In this document: piece by piece, positions 17,420-26,459 of the stretch
Numbering within the stretch: the first letter of the stretch is position 1
Layout: each line of letters starts with the position of its first letter
NCBI GenBank assembly: GCA_024636295.1
Contig: JAGXHI010000055.1
Location: 1-64,000 of the forward strand
Direction: 5' to 3'
Source of the DNA: Desulfuromonadales bacterium
GTDB taxonomy: Bacteria > Desulfobacterota > Desulfuromonadia > Desulfuromonadales > JAGXHI01
DNA: 64,000 nucleotides
Notes under the pieces: model-generated
Database searches by the model: none
The model's input: the letters and a program-made list of their open reading frames with translations, nothing else
Told to the model about the DNA's origin: nothing
Program-made: the position numbers and the translations under genes

Positions 17420-18235
17420 ATGATGTACGATTTCACGCGATGCAAGCTCTGCGGAGAGAAAAGCGCCATTCCCCTTTACGACCTGGGGGATACGGTCATT
17501 CATGTCTGCGCGGTGTGCGACTTTCATTTCATCGATTACCTGGACCCGGCGGACGGGACGGACGGAGGCGATGCCGAGGCGCTCGGGGAGAGCGCGAAAA
17601 GTACCATCGAGGAGCACTTGGCAGCGGACGAGGCACTCACATCGGCAAGGCTCGGCCTGGTCAGGAAATACCTGGACCTGAAAGGCGCCCGGGTTCTGGA
17701 TATCGGAGCAGGAACAGGCCGGTTTCTGGACCTTCTCTCCGGCGAAGGTGCGACGGGCGCCGGAATCGAGCCCAGCCGTATCCGCAGGGCCTTCGCCCGG
17801 GAGCGGTTCGGAATTGATCTGTGCTGCAAGAGAGTGGAGGATCCCTGCTGGCCGAAAAACTTTGGTGGTTTTTTCCACGCCGTCACTCTGTGGGATGTCC
17901 TCGAGCACGTCAATTTCCCGTCCGAAACGATCGCCTCGGCTTCCGGGCTTCTGAAGCCGGGAGGACTGCTTTTTATCGACACCCCATCCCGGGGCGTCGC
18001 CGCCTACAGACTCAGCCAGTGGGCCCATCGGCTCTCCGGCGGCCGGATTCACCTTTTTCTCGGCACCTTCTATTCCCGGGTCCCTTTCGGCCACAAACAG
18101 ATCTTCCGCCCCGGCCAAATAACCGCCCTGGCGGAGCGCACCGGTTTTTCCGTGGAGGTCCTCCGGAGGGAATATTTCTCCAAATATCTGAACCCGGGGA
18201 AACGGATTATCCTCATCGGCCGAAAATCCTCCTGA
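17420..18235 (+). CDS. Class I SAM-dependent methyltransferase with N-terminal zinc ribbon
   Basis: The 271-aa protein opens with a CxxC...CxxC ribbon (RCKLCGE and VCAVCDF). From about residue 90 there is a Rossmann methyltransferase domain with the SAM motif VLDIGAGTGRFLDLL and the post-motif VTLWDVLEHV...LLKPGGLLFIDTPS, typical of Methyltransf_11/23 members. Many relatives modify sugars or cell-surface lipids, but the substrate is not readable here. It has no ribosome-binding site, and a TATAAT sits directly upstream. It is followed 127 bases later by sbcD, with no sign of coupling. Confidence 0.85.
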   Translation: MMYDFTRCKLCGEKSAIPLYDLGDTVIHVCAVCDFHFIDYLDPADGTDGGDAEALGESAKSTIEEHLAADEALTSARLGLVRKYLDLKGARVLDIGAGTGRFLDLLSGEGATGAGIEPSRIRRAFARERFGIDLCCKRVEDPCWPKNFGGFFHAVTLWDVLEHVNFPSETIASASGLLKPGGLLFIDTPSRGVAAYRLSQWAHRLSGGRIHLFLGTFYSRVPFGHKQIFRPGQITALAERTGFSVEVLRREYFSKYLNPGKRIILIGRKSS

Positions 18236-18362
18236 GCGGAAACAGAGGATCTGCCGCTTCAGTTCCTGCAGCAGGCACCCGTTTTTCCCTCTTTTCCTTG
18301 CCCCAACAGGGCCCGCGCTGTTATCCTCTGGACCATCAATCTCTTTTCCCACGGATCGAATC

Positions 18363-19616
18363 ATGCCCCTGCGCTTCATCCATACCGCCGACCTTCACCT
18401 GGGCAAAACCTACCGCAATTCACCGGGCGAAATCGAACGTTACGAAGATTTTTTCCGCAGCCTTTCCGTGATCGTGGCCGCCGCCGTTCGCCAACAGGTG
18501 GATTTCGTCCTTGTCGCCGGCGATCTTTTTCATGTCGGCCAGATCCTGCCGAGGACCTTCGCCCGCACCATTGAAACCCTCCAGCCGCTTAAGGATGCCG
18601 GAATTCCCTGCGTGGCGGTCGAAGGAAACCACGACTGGATCCACCGGCGGGACCGCCTCTCCTGGATGGAGGCCCTCTCGGAAATGGGATATCTGCGTCT
18701 CCTGCGTCCGGCGCGCACCGAAGAGGGGGGCTATCGCTTCGATTCCTTCGACCCAGCCAGCGGCCGGGGCGGACGGCTCGAGATCGGCGGGCGTCATCTC
18801 TACGGTCTCGGCTATATCGGCGCCCAGGCAGGCAGCCATGTGCCTCGCATCTGCGAGGCGGTGAAAACCGAAGGAAACCTGCTCCTCTTCCACGTCGGGA
18901 TCTGGACCTTCTCGCCGGTGGAGATCGGCAACATGCACCCCGCCGAGGCGGCCCCCCTGGCGGAAGTCTTCGATTACGTCGCCCTCGGCCACGGGCACAA
19001 GCCCTACCGCGTTCAGCTCGAGAACGGGAGCGAATACGCCTTCAACCCGGGCTCCCCCGAATGCGTCAATTTCGGCGAACAGAAGTACGATAAGGGCTAC
19101 TACCTCGTGGAACTGGGAGAGGATGGCCGGGCCTGCTGGGAATTCCACCCCATGCGGACCCGGCCGATGCTGGCGATGACCATCGATCTGCAGGATGCCG
19201 CCGATGCCGATGCGGCCCTGCACCGCTTCCGCGAGCAGATCGAAGCCGGGATATCGCTCGAGGATGAACGTCGCCCCCTGATTGATCTCAAACTCACCGG
19301 CAAGGTTGGTTTCCATCCTTTTGAGATCGGCCGCGAGAGGCTCCTCGCCATCCTTGACGAGGTCGTGCGTCCTCTTCATGTGGAGATCCGCAATCATCTC
19401 TCCCTGCTTGCCCGTGAGGATACCGAAACCCAGACCTTCCGCAGTCTGGCCGAAATTGAACGCGAAGTCCTCGGAGAGCTGATCGGAGCTGGAAGCGCCT
19501 GGCAGGGGAGGGAAGAGGAACTGATCCTGCTCGCCCTGTCCATCCGCGACCGGGTGCTGAAAGGCGAGACGGACGGAGAGGAGTTGCTGGGTCTTCTGGA
19601 CCGCAAGCCATCTTAA
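18363..19616 (+). CDS. sbcD: SbcD/Mre11-type DNA repair nuclease
   Basis: The metallophosphoesterase subunit of the SbcCD/Mre11-Rad50 complex processes hairpins and blocked DNA ends. The metal-binding motifs are in order: HTADLHLGKTY, VAGDLFHVGQ, VEGNHDWIHR, FHVGIW and ALGHGHKPY (commonly GHIH), then GSPE. The C-terminal capping region binds SbcC. The length of 417 aa fits. It is followed by sbcC after 51 bases, so the pair is an operon. Confidence 0.9.
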   Translation: MPLRFIHTADLHLGKTYRNSPGEIERYEDFFRSLSVIVAAAVRQQVDFVLVAGDLFHVGQILPRTFARTIETLQPLKDAGIPCVAVEGNHDWIHRRDRLSWMEALSEMGYLRLLRPARTEEGGYRFDSFDPASGRGGRLEIGGRHLYGLGYIGAQAGSHVPRICEAVKTEGNLLLFHVGIWTFSPVEIGNMHPAEAAPLAEVFDYVALGHGHKPYRVQLENGSEYAFNPGSPECVNFGEQKYDKGYYLVELGEDGRACWEFHPMRTRPMLAMTIDLQDAADADAALHRFREQIEAGISLEDERRPLIDLKLTGKVGFHPFEIGRERLLAILDEVVRPLHVEIRNHLSLLAREDTETQTFRSLAEIEREVLGELIGAGSAWQGREEELILLALSIRDRVLKGETDGEELLGLLDRKPS

Positions 19617-19667
19617 AGTTAATAAAACTTCTTTTCCCTCGGAAAGACGCAAGAATCGGGGTTTTTC

Positions 19668-22097
19668 ATGCAGATTCTCTCCATTGAACTGAAAAACATC
19701 AAGTCCCACCGGGAAGCCGAATTCACTTTTTCTCCGGGAATCAACGTCCTCTCCGGTCCGAACGGGGCGGGGAAAAGCACGCTTTTCGAAGCGGTGGGGT
19801 ATGCGCTTTTCGGAGTCGATGCCCGGGACTTCGTCAGCCGGGCGGACCGCTTCGTCACCTTTGGGGAGAAGCGGGGAGAAGTGATGGTGACCTTTCTGGC
19901 GGGCGAGGGGGATACCTGGCGCGTGAGTCGCAGCGTGGGGAGCAACAGCCGCTGGCTGCTGGCCCGGAAGCAGGGTGACGAATTCGAAGTGGAGGAGCAC
20001 GCCGGCGCCGGAGAAACGGAGGCGCGGCTGTGCGAAATCCTCGGCCTCGATCGCGGGCGACCCCTGGCCGAGCAGTTCAGGCAGGTGATCGGCCCGCTGC
20101 AGAACGATTTTCTGGGACCTTTCGTGCTCAAGGGAGCCCGGCGGCAGGAGGCCTTCGACCAGATTCTGGGCATCGATGCATGGAGGCGTACCTTCGAGGG
20201 GACTCGTGACCTGCAGCGGGTGCTGCAGCAGAAACTTGAATCCCTGGAGGTCGAGATCGCCGGCCTTCGGGAGCAGGTGACAGTGCTGCCGGAAAAAAAA
20301 GGAGAAAGAAAGGACATCTCGCGTCAGGAGAAGGAAAAGAAAAACCTGCTTAAGAAGCAGGAGGCTGTTCTGAAGGAGCGGGAAAAAAGTCTGCAGGAGC
20401 AGGAGACCCGCAGGTCGGTTCTGGAGAAGAAGGTCGGCGAAGTTAAAATTTTCCAGGATCGGATCGAGAACGGGCGGCAGCGTATCACCGAGCAGAAGGT
20501 TCGAGTCGAAGAAGCGCAGAAGAGCCGGGAGATCGTGGAGAAAAGCAGGTCCGGAAAGGAAGCTTTCGAGGCGGCGGAAGCGCAACTGCTGGATCTTCGC
20601 GGCCGGGAGAAGAAGCTGCGGGAATTGGAAAAGAATATCGCAGGGCGCGAAAAAGAGCACCTGCAGCTCCTTCAGCAGGAGGAGCATGAAAAAAAGGAAA
20701 TCGAAGCCTCCCGCCTTCAGCTTCGGGCCGAGGCTGAGCGCCTGTTTTCGCTGGAGAAGGAAGTGCGACCGGGGCGGGAACTTCCGCAGAAGGCCGAAAG
20801 GGTGCCCCGGATAAGTCGCGATCTGGAGGCCTGCCGGGCTCGAAGGGATCAGCTGGCCGGGCGACGCGAAAGTCTGCGCGAGGGGCGCGAGAAGCTGGCG
20901 ACCGGCTCCTGCCCGTTTTTCCAGGAGGAGTGTCGAAATCTCGATCCGGCCGCCGCCGATCCTTTCGCCGGACGCCTAAATGAACTCGAAGGCGAGATGG
21001 ACCGCCTGCAGAAGCGGGCATCCGTTCTTGAAACCGAGCTGACCGAGGCGCGCAAGGCGGAGAAAGACCTTGCCGTTCTCGCCGCCCGGGCCCGTGATGT
21101 TCAACGACAGAAGGATGGACTCTTAAAACGGGAGAATGTACTGGATGAACGGGAGAAGAAATGCCGTGAACTGGAGCCCTGTCTTGCGGTGACACGGGAG
21201 AGACTTGCAACTCTGCAGAAGGAAAGCGATGCTTTTGACGGCCTGGAGGAGCACATCGCGGCCGCTGAAAAGAAGCGAGCCCTCCATCAGCAGAGCCGCG
21301 ATCTTTTTCAGGCCCACAACGGCATCGCGGGCGACCTGGTATCCCGTGCGGAGACCCTGTCGCACTATGAAGACTTTCTGGCCGGGCTGCAGAAGGATTG
21401 CGCGGCGAAGGAGGAAGAAGTCCGAGGACTGCAGGCGGTTTATAGGCCTGAAGCACATGAGGCGGCCCGCCATGAGCGAGATGGTCTGGTGGAGGGATCG
21501 GCCACCCTGCGGCAGGAGCTGAAGGGCCTGGCCGAAAACGGTTTACGCCTCGATCGGGAGATTGCCGCCCTGGAGAAGATCGCCGCCGAGATCGAAGCCA
21601 GGCAGGTCCGGGTTAAGGGGTTTCGGGAGAAGGATAAAATGATCAAGTACCTGCGTAATCAGGTCTTTCGCCACGTCTCCGCCAGGCTCTCCGAGCGCTT
21701 TCGCGAAGCGATCAGCAGGCAGGCCGACCGCCTTTATCGCACCATTGCCGAATCCGACGAGGAACTCGAATGGGGCGAGGGCTACCAGGTCCTGCTGCGC
21801 GATTTTGTTGAAGACGGAATCCGCGAGCGCAGCGACGATCAGCTTTCGGGGGGCCAGACCATGAGTGCCGTCGTCGCCCTGCGTCTGGCTCTTCTGCAGA
21901 CGATCGGGGCCCGCATCGCCTTCTTCGACGAACCCACTTCCAATCTGGATGTCGCCCGCAGGGAGAACCTCGCACGCGCCTTCCGCGCCATCGACATCGG
22001 TCGTGAAGAAGTGATCGAGCACTGGTACGATCAGCTCTTTCTCATCAGTCACGACGTGGCCTTCACCGAGATAACCGATCGGATGATCGAACTCTGA
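19668..22097 (+). CDS. sbcC: SbcC/Rad50-type SMC-like ATPase
   Basis: It is the ATPase and coiled-coil arm of the SbcCD nuclease. It has 809 aa: Walker A GPNGAGKSTLFEA near residue 34, two long coiled coils (about 180-400 and 430-680), signature LSGGQTMSAVVALRLALL and Walker B IAFFDEPTSNLD near the end. The apex has Cys415 and Cys422 in SCPFFQEEC, a C-x6-C spacing instead of the usual CxxC zinc hook. The protein is shorter than E. coli SbcC (about 1050 aa), consistent with shorter coils. A strong hairpin terminator follows, shared with the convergent pair downstream. Confidence 0.9.
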   Translation: MQILSIELKNIKSHREAEFTFSPGINVLSGPNGAGKSTLFEAVGYALFGVDARDFVSRADRFVTFGEKRGEVMVTFLAGEGDTWRVSRSVGSNSRWLLARKQGDEFEVEEHAGAGETEARLCEILGLDRGRPLAEQFRQVIGPLQNDFLGPFVLKGARRQEAFDQILGIDAWRRTFEGTRDLQRVLQQKLESLEVEIAGLREQVTVLPEKKGERKDISRQEKEKKNLLKKQEAVLKEREKSLQEQETRRSVLEKKVGEVKIFQDRIENGRQRITEQKVRVEEAQKSREIVEKSRSGKEAFEAAEAQLLDLRGREKKLRELEKNIAGREKEHLQLLQQEEHEKKEIEASRLQLRAEAERLFSLEKEVRPGRELPQKAERVPRISRDLEACRARRDQLAGRRESLREGREKLATGSCPFFQEECRNLDPAAADPFAGRLNELEGEMDRLQKRASVLETELTEARKAEKDLAVLAARARDVQRQKDGLLKRENVLDEREKKCRELEPCLAVTRERLATLQKESDAFDGLEEHIAAAEKKRALHQQSRDLFQAHNGIAGDLVSRAETLSHYEDFLAGLQKDCAAKEEEVRGLQAVYRPEAHEAARHERDGLVEGSATLRQELKGLAENGLRLDREIAALEKIAAEIEARQVRVKGFREKDKMIKYLRNQVFRHVSARLSERFREAISRQADRLYRTIAESDEELEWGEGYQVLLRDFVEDGIRERSDDQLSGGQTMSAVVALRLALLQTIGARIAFFDEPTSNLDVARRENLARAFRAIDIGREEVIEHWYDQLFLISHDVAFTEITDRMIEL

Positions 22098-22238
22098 ATG
22101 GCGTCGCAAAAGTCCGCCCTGCGGCATTATGTCGTTTTTCAGGTCCTTGACATGACCGGTGCATGCCTTCGCCCCTGAAAAACCATCAAACCTTGCAGGA
22201 CGAAATTTTGTTCAGTCATCTTGTCATCGCTTTGAGAC

Positions 22239-22279
22239 AAAGAAAAAACGGGCGCCGATCGGGCGCCCGTTTTTTCTTT
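22239..22279. terminator. Bidirectional rho-independent terminator between convergent operons
   Basis: A stem of about 17 pairs is built from AAAGAAAAAACGGGCGCC on the left and its complement on the right, around a GATCG loop. It gives a T-run on either strand and serves sbcC (+) and the MotB/ExbD-like gene (-). Confidence 0.9.
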
Positions 22280-22299
22280 CCGTCGATTTCCCTGGACGG

Positions 22300-23235
22300 T
22301 TATTCCTGATAGTAATAATCGTATCGCTTTAGTACATCCCGGGTGAAATCCCAGGCTTCCGTATAGGAAAGGCTGCTGTCCTCGGGGATGATGATCTTCA
22401 CGTACAGATCTTTCCCGTAGACCTGCTTGAGAGTCTCCAGCCGCCGGTGCATGTCTTCGGTATTGAAGGTGCTGAATTCGTTTTCCCCGGGGGCGCGAAG
22501 CTGAACCTGCGCGCTGGCGCCGTTGCGGCTGTATCGCACCTCCACGACCTGTCTTCCTTCGGCGGAACGAGCAGGTCGGATCAGCTCCTGGTATTTGGCA
22601 TCCAGGTTGGTGTAATCGGACTGCAGGGCTGAAAGTCGCGATTCCGCCGCCGCCCTCTGCTGACGAAGGGTCCCGAGTTCGCTCAGGCTGGTCCGATACC
22701 GTTGCTCGAGCTGTGCCAGGGCCGCCAGCAGTTCCTCCAGCCTTTGTCCCCTCACATTGTAATCCTGTTCGAGCTGCTGCAACCGGGTTTGTGTTTGAGA
22801 AAGTTGGTCCCCCGCCAGAGATGCCTGCCGATTTACGCTCTGAAGTTCTTCGGAAAGCCTGTCGCGTTCGGTCGTCATCGCCAGAAGTTTTTCCAGCTGT
22901 TCCGTCAGTTTCCGTCGCTGTTCCTCGGTTATCTCTGAAAGTTGAAGATTTCGAATCCGCAGCTGAGACAGGTCGCTCTGAACCTGCGCGAGCTGCGCCT
23001 CCAGTGACTGACTCGTATGGTGTGCCTGGGCGATCTCCGCTCTGGCCGCCCGTTCAGCACTGAGCGTGGAACGAAGTTCGGACACAAGTTCCCAATTACG
23101 CATAATAAGTACGGTGCTGGTGATGATGAAAATCATCACGATGACCGTCATGATATCGGTGAAGGAGGGCCAGAAATTACCGTCGAGTCCTGAATCGCTG
23201 CGATTCTGCCTCAGGTCGATGAACCCATTATCCAT
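22300..23235 (-). CDS. MotB/ExbD-like single-TM protein with long coiled coil
   Basis: The 311-aa protein has a short cytoplasmic N-terminus, one membrane helix (about 28-45) beginning FWPSFTDIMTVIVMIF with Asp27 in the position of the proton-conducting Asp of MotB/ZorB, and then a coiled coil over about 50-220. The C-terminus (about 235-311) contains YVKIIIPEDSSLSYTEAWDFTRDVL, which resembles the periplasmic ExbD/TolR end more than an OmpA peptidoglycan-binding domain. It starts six bases after the MotA/ExbB-like gene, so the two form an operon and probably one ion-driven complex. Its function is unknown. No flagellar or TonB gene is nearby. Confidence 0.75.
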   Translation of the reverse strand: MDNGFIDLRQNRSDSGLDGNFWPSFTDIMTVIVMIFIITSTVLIMRNWELVSELRSTLSAERAARAEIAQAHHTSQSLEAQLAQVQSDLSQLRIRNLQLSEITEEQRRKLTEQLEKLLAMTTERDRLSEELQSVNRQASLAGDQLSQTQTRLQQLEQDYNVRGQRLEELLAALAQLEQRYRTSLSELGTLRQQRAAAESRLSALQSDYTNLDAKYQELIRPARSAEGRQVVEVRYSRNGASAQVQLRAPGENEFSTFNTEDMHRRLETLKQVYGKDLYVKIIIPEDSSLSYTEAWDFTRDVLKRYDYYYQE

Positions 23236-23241
23236 TTTCGT

Positions 23242-24177
23242 TTAATGCTCCTCTGGGCCCGGAAGCCGGAACCCTTCACGCAGAATTTGCTTGATGCTCC
23301 GGATGTCCTCGGACATCGGCTTGGTTCGATGGTTCAAAATGGAGAGCAGGCCTTGAAGCTGCGTTCCGGCCTCGAGGTAATCAGCCTGCGCCGTACGCAT
23401 CATTTCCGTCACTTCAGTGAGACCCTGGACCAGACCGTAGACCCGCTCCATCAGGTTGTCGGGGCTGTGAGCGTATCGCGGCATGAGATAGAGGGTGGTC
23501 ACCTGTTCGACATCGCTGAGCACCTGGGTCTGGGCGTCGGTGAGTTTCAGGTAAAAATAGCCGTAAACGAGATAACAGACGATAGCCGTAATCGTGGTGG
23601 AAAGGGCTGTGGACATTCCGTGGATAACCATGCCCATGCTCCCCGGCTGCTGGGCGTCTCCCAGAATATTCGAGGCGCCTATCAGGGCGATGGACAGCGA
23701 AACGATGGTGCCGAAAACCCCCGTGAGGATGAGGATGTTGTTGACGAACTTGGGCAGGGAAATAGCGGTGCTCTCCCGCGCCACCAGCGTTGCGGCCAAG
23801 GCGGAATGATTGATGGGCGCTTTCACCCGGCTCAGGCCCAGAATGGCCTCGAAGCGGCGGGCGATAATGCTGCGCCTGTCCACGTGTGCGGCGGGGCGGA
23901 AGCTGTCTTCCTTCCACGCATCCACGAATTCCGCCAGGGCTCGCTCCTCACGGCCGTAGCGAACGAGCGCAGCCACAATTCTCCCCAGGCCGAGAAAAAA
24001 CAGCGCCAGAATACCCCCATTGATGATCCAGCCGACGTAGGTCAGCTGATTCCGAAGGTAGACGTTGGCGATAAAATCCGCGCTGAGTGCAAATACAAGG
24101 GCTGCGATCACCAATACGATCACAAGGCGCACGAGCACCCCGCGGCTGAAATTGTGCTTGAATTCGGTCATAGGCAT
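23242..24177 (-). CDS. MotA/TolQ/ExbB-like proton channel protein
   Basis: The 311-aa membrane protein has four hydrophobic segments (about 12-34, 44-68, 140-166 and 185-208). The third, ILILTGVFGTIVSLSIALIG, and the fourth, TALSTTITAIVCYLVYGY, match the conserved MotA_ExbB channel region. A cytoplasmic loop lies between the second and third. The C-terminal 95 residues are helical (LVQGLTEVTEMMRTAQADYLE). It is the first gene of a two-gene operon. The ribosome-binding site is weak; MPMTEF and MTEF starts are both possible. Confidence 0.78.
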   Translation of the reverse strand: MPMTEFKHNFSRGVLVRLVIVLVIAALVFALSADFIANVYLRNQLTYVGWIINGGILALFFLGLGRIVAALVRYGREERALAEFVDAWKEDSFRPAAHVDRRSIIARRFEAILGLSRVKAPINHSALAATLVARESTAISLPKFVNNILILTGVFGTIVSLSIALIGASNILGDAQQPGSMGMVIHGMSTALSTTITAIVCYLVYGYFYLKLTDAQTQVLSDVEQVTTLYLMPRYAHSPDNLMERVYGLVQGLTEVTEMMRTAQADYLEAGTQLQGLLSILNHRTKPMSEDIRSIKQILREGFRLPGPEEH

Positions 24178-24477
24178 GAGAGTCTCGCGAGCGACTCAGA
24201 ACAGCGCCGCATTGAAGGTTTCCTGATAGTTTAGCGCATTTTTCATCCCATGGCAATGCTTGAGAGCACGAAGGAAAAACAAGCGGACAGCCGAGCGATA
24301 CATAATGTCTCGATTCGCCCCATGTGTGCAGGGTTTTTGGAATTGAAAATGAAAGGGAAATACTCTATTTTCGCTTTTAAAAGAAATTCCGGTCCTGATC
24401 CCTTATTTTATTGTTGCCAGGCAGATGGCCGTATTCCGTGAAATCATCGAGATCGAAAAAGAACTGAGTTCCCGATC

Positions 24478-24966
24478 ATGCCCGTTTATGAATTCTACTG
24501 CAGCGAATGCCACCGGATCTTTAATTTCCTCTCGCGCCAGGTGAACACCGAAAAGCGCCCCGACTGCCCCCGGTGCGGACGGTCGGAACTCGAGCGCCGG
24601 GTATCCCTGTTCGCCATCTCCAGGGGAATGGAAGAAGAGACGATCCAGGGGATGCCGGATCTGGACGAGGAGAAGATGGAACGGGCCATGATGTCCCTGG
24701 CGGGGGAGATGGAGGGAATGGACGAGGACGATCCCAGGCAGATGGCCCATATGATGCGCCGGCTCTCGGAGAGCGCCGGGATGGATCTCGGCTCGGGAAT
24801 GGAGGAGGCGATGCGCCGTCTGGAAGCCGGGGAGGATCCGGAGAAAATTGAGGAGGAGATGGGGGATTTGTTCGATGAGGAAAACCCCTTCTCCCGGGAG
24901 AAGATTAAAGGTTTGCGACGGAAATATGTACCGCCGGCGCAGGACGAAGCACTCTATGCATTATAA
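24478..24966 (+). CDS. FmdB-type zinc-ribbon protein
   Basis: The 162-aa protein has an N-terminal FmdB/CxxC_CXXC_SSSS-type ribbon: MPVYEFYCSECHRIFNFL, then CPRCGRSELERRVS. The remaining 110 residues are acidic and Met-rich helix (MMSLAGEMEGMDEDDPRQMAHMMRR). Such proteins are cytoplasmic and usually of unknown, perhaps regulatory, role. It is transcribed alone and divergently from the channel pair. Confidence 0.8.
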   Translation: MPVYEFYCSECHRIFNFLSRQVNTEKRPDCPRCGRSELERRVSLFAISRGMEEETIQGMPDLDEEKMERAMMSLAGEMEGMDEDDPRQMAHMMRRLSESAGMDLGSGMEEAMRRLEAGEDPEKIEEEMGDLFDEENPFSREKIKGLRRKYVPPAQDEALYAL

Positions 24967-24986
24967 AGGCTTGCATGAATCGAGCA

Positions 24987-25008
24987 CTCTCTCCATTGAT
25001 GGGAGAGG
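24987..25008. repeat. Short palindrome downstream of the FmdB-type gene
   Basis: CTCTCTCCAT and ATGGGAGAGG form a near-perfect hairpin with a two-base loop and no T-run. It has the form of a dispersed REP-like element; a weak terminator role cannot be excluded. Confidence 0.45.
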
Positions 25009-25051
25009 GGAAGACGAAGCGAACAGGACCTGAGATCGGACTGGAATTGTA

Positions 25052-25858
25052 ATGAACCACCTTCACCGGATTTTCGCAGTTGTCCTTCTGCTGGCCACTC
25101 TCTCCGGGTGCGGGAATCTGCCCGGCGGGCAACGATGGGGGGACCAGGTCCGCCTGCAGCCGGGATGGGACCGGATCGGAAAAGCCGCTGCTGATGCGGC
25201 TGTTGACCCCCTGACCTGGGCGCCACTGGCGGGAGCGGTGATATTCCGCGCCGGGGACCTGGATGACTCCCTTTCCGAATGGGCCTCCGACAATACGCCG
25301 GTCTTCGGGTCGAAAAAAAGTGCGGACCGCGCCGGGGATTACCTTCTGGGAGCCTCGCTGGTCACATACGGGATAACCGTGCTCGCCGCCCCCGGCGGGG
25401 ATGATCCGGGGGAGTGGATGCGTGCAAAGCTGCAGCGAAGCGCCGTGGGAGGAGCGGCGGCTCTTGGCTGGCTGGGATCGGTCTCTCTCTTGAAAGAGGT
25501 CGTCGGCCGGACCCGCCCCGATGGCTCTGACACGGACGGTTTTCCCTCGGGGCATGTTTCCGGAGCAACGCTCTTTTCTACATTGTCCTCCCGAAACCTT
25601 GAAGCTCTCCCTTTGTCCGATGTCCAGCGCCGTGCAATGAATGTCGGACTGGCCGCCCTGACGACCGCGACGGCCTGGTCACGGATAGAGGCAGAGGAGC
25701 ATTTTGCCTCTGATGTGCTGGCGGGTGTGGCACTGGGTCATTTCCTGGGCGCCTTTTTCAACCATGCATTTCTGGCCCACGACAGTATGGCCGAAATCCG
25801 GCCGGAGATCGATCTGGCGGGGAAAACCGCCATGTTTCATTTTACGCTGAACTATTGA
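25052..25858 (+). CDS. PAP2-family phosphatase lipoprotein
   Basis: The 268-aa protein has a lipoprotein signal (LLLATLSGC, Cys20). The PAP2 phosphatase motifs are in order: KEVVGRTRPDG, FPSGHVSGA and the C-terminal R-x-E-x4-H motif SRIEAEEHFASDVLAG. The catalytic His is expected in the last motif and the transition-state His in PSGH. It probably dephosphorylates lipid phosphates or similar substrates at the periplasmic face. Family members are usually multi-pass; here membrane attachment is by the lipid anchor plus a few hydrophobic helices. Confidence 0.85.
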   Translation: MNHLHRIFAVVLLLATLSGCGNLPGGQRWGDQVRLQPGWDRIGKAAADAAVDPLTWAPLAGAVIFRAGDLDDSLSEWASDNTPVFGSKKSADRAGDYLLGASLVTYGITVLAAPGGDDPGEWMRAKLQRSAVGGAAALGWLGSVSLLKEVVGRTRPDGSDTDGFPSGHVSGATLFSTLSSRNLEALPLSDVQRRAMNVGLAALTTATAWSRIEAEEHFASDVLAGVALGHFLGAFFNHAFLAHDSMAEIRPEIDLAGKTAMFHFTLNY

Positions 25859-26429
25859 TCCCTTCCCCTTCAGCCCTCCGTCCGGCCGAGCCTCTCATGC
25901 CTGAACCCCGCGACTTGAGGCTTCCCTCTCCGTCAGGTGCTTCCAGCATTTTTTAGCCATCTCCTCTTCCAAGGATTCCGGCGCACCGTTGGCGATTTCT
26001 CCCGAGAGCCGGCCACCCTTCTCGCAGAGGAATGCCCGCGCCGCGCAGGACATACTGGATCAGCCAGCGCCGGTCCGGTGAGTTTTTTTTCTCAAGGGAT
26101 GGGAGTGCGGGCATGGAATCTCTCCGGGATTGCATTGGAGAAATTTTGTGCCCGGTGTGACTTAAAATGTCGCACCGGTGAAAATAGGATAAAGAAATTT
26201 TTCGCAGGGCAGTCGGGAAAGAATGGCTTATTTTTTCTCCGGCATGAGATGAATGGAAATTTTGCAGGAGATGAGTTGAGAATGGTGCGCTGAAATTTAG
26301 AAATTATTGTTCTTTAACGGAAAAAAGAAATAAGAGGCCATCCGGCTCTTCTTGTCCCCGTTTCTGGTTTGATATTGAGGGAAAGAAATTTAGTAGCACA
26401 GTGTTCACAGCCCGTCAAGAACATCTTTT
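25859..26429. other. Long intergenic region before the nrd promoter
   Basis: No gene is supported in this stretch. A plus-strand frame at 25937-26293 and minus-strand frames at 25953-26135 and around 25900-26053 are short, lack good ribosome-binding sites and resemble no family I know. The last 150 bases become AT-rich. Confidence 0.5.
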
Positions 26430-26459
26430 TCATCCACAATATATCCACAGTTATTCACA
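26430..26459 (+). promoter_or_regulatory. Three consecutive DnaA-box-like nonamers
   Basis: TCATCCACA (26430-26438), ATATCCACA (26441-26449) and TTATTCACA (26451-26459) each differ by one base from the DnaA box TTATCCACA. They repeat at 10-11 base intervals upstream of nrdD. Confidence 0.5.

Noticed and set aside
18420-20687. A 755-codon minus-strand frame across sbcD and sbcC
   Set aside because: It is antisense to two well-conserved genes. Its Leu-rich, repetitive composition reflects coiled-coil codons read backwards.
22300-24177. Zorya-type anti-phage system
   Set aside because: The channel pair resembles ZorA/ZorB, but no ZorC, ZorD or ZorE gene is adjacent and the MotA-like protein lacks the long ZorA tail.
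25937-26293. A 118-codon plus-strand frame in the gap before nrdD
   Set aside because: It has no ribosome-binding site and no family resemblance. Its codon pattern and the AT shift look non-coding.
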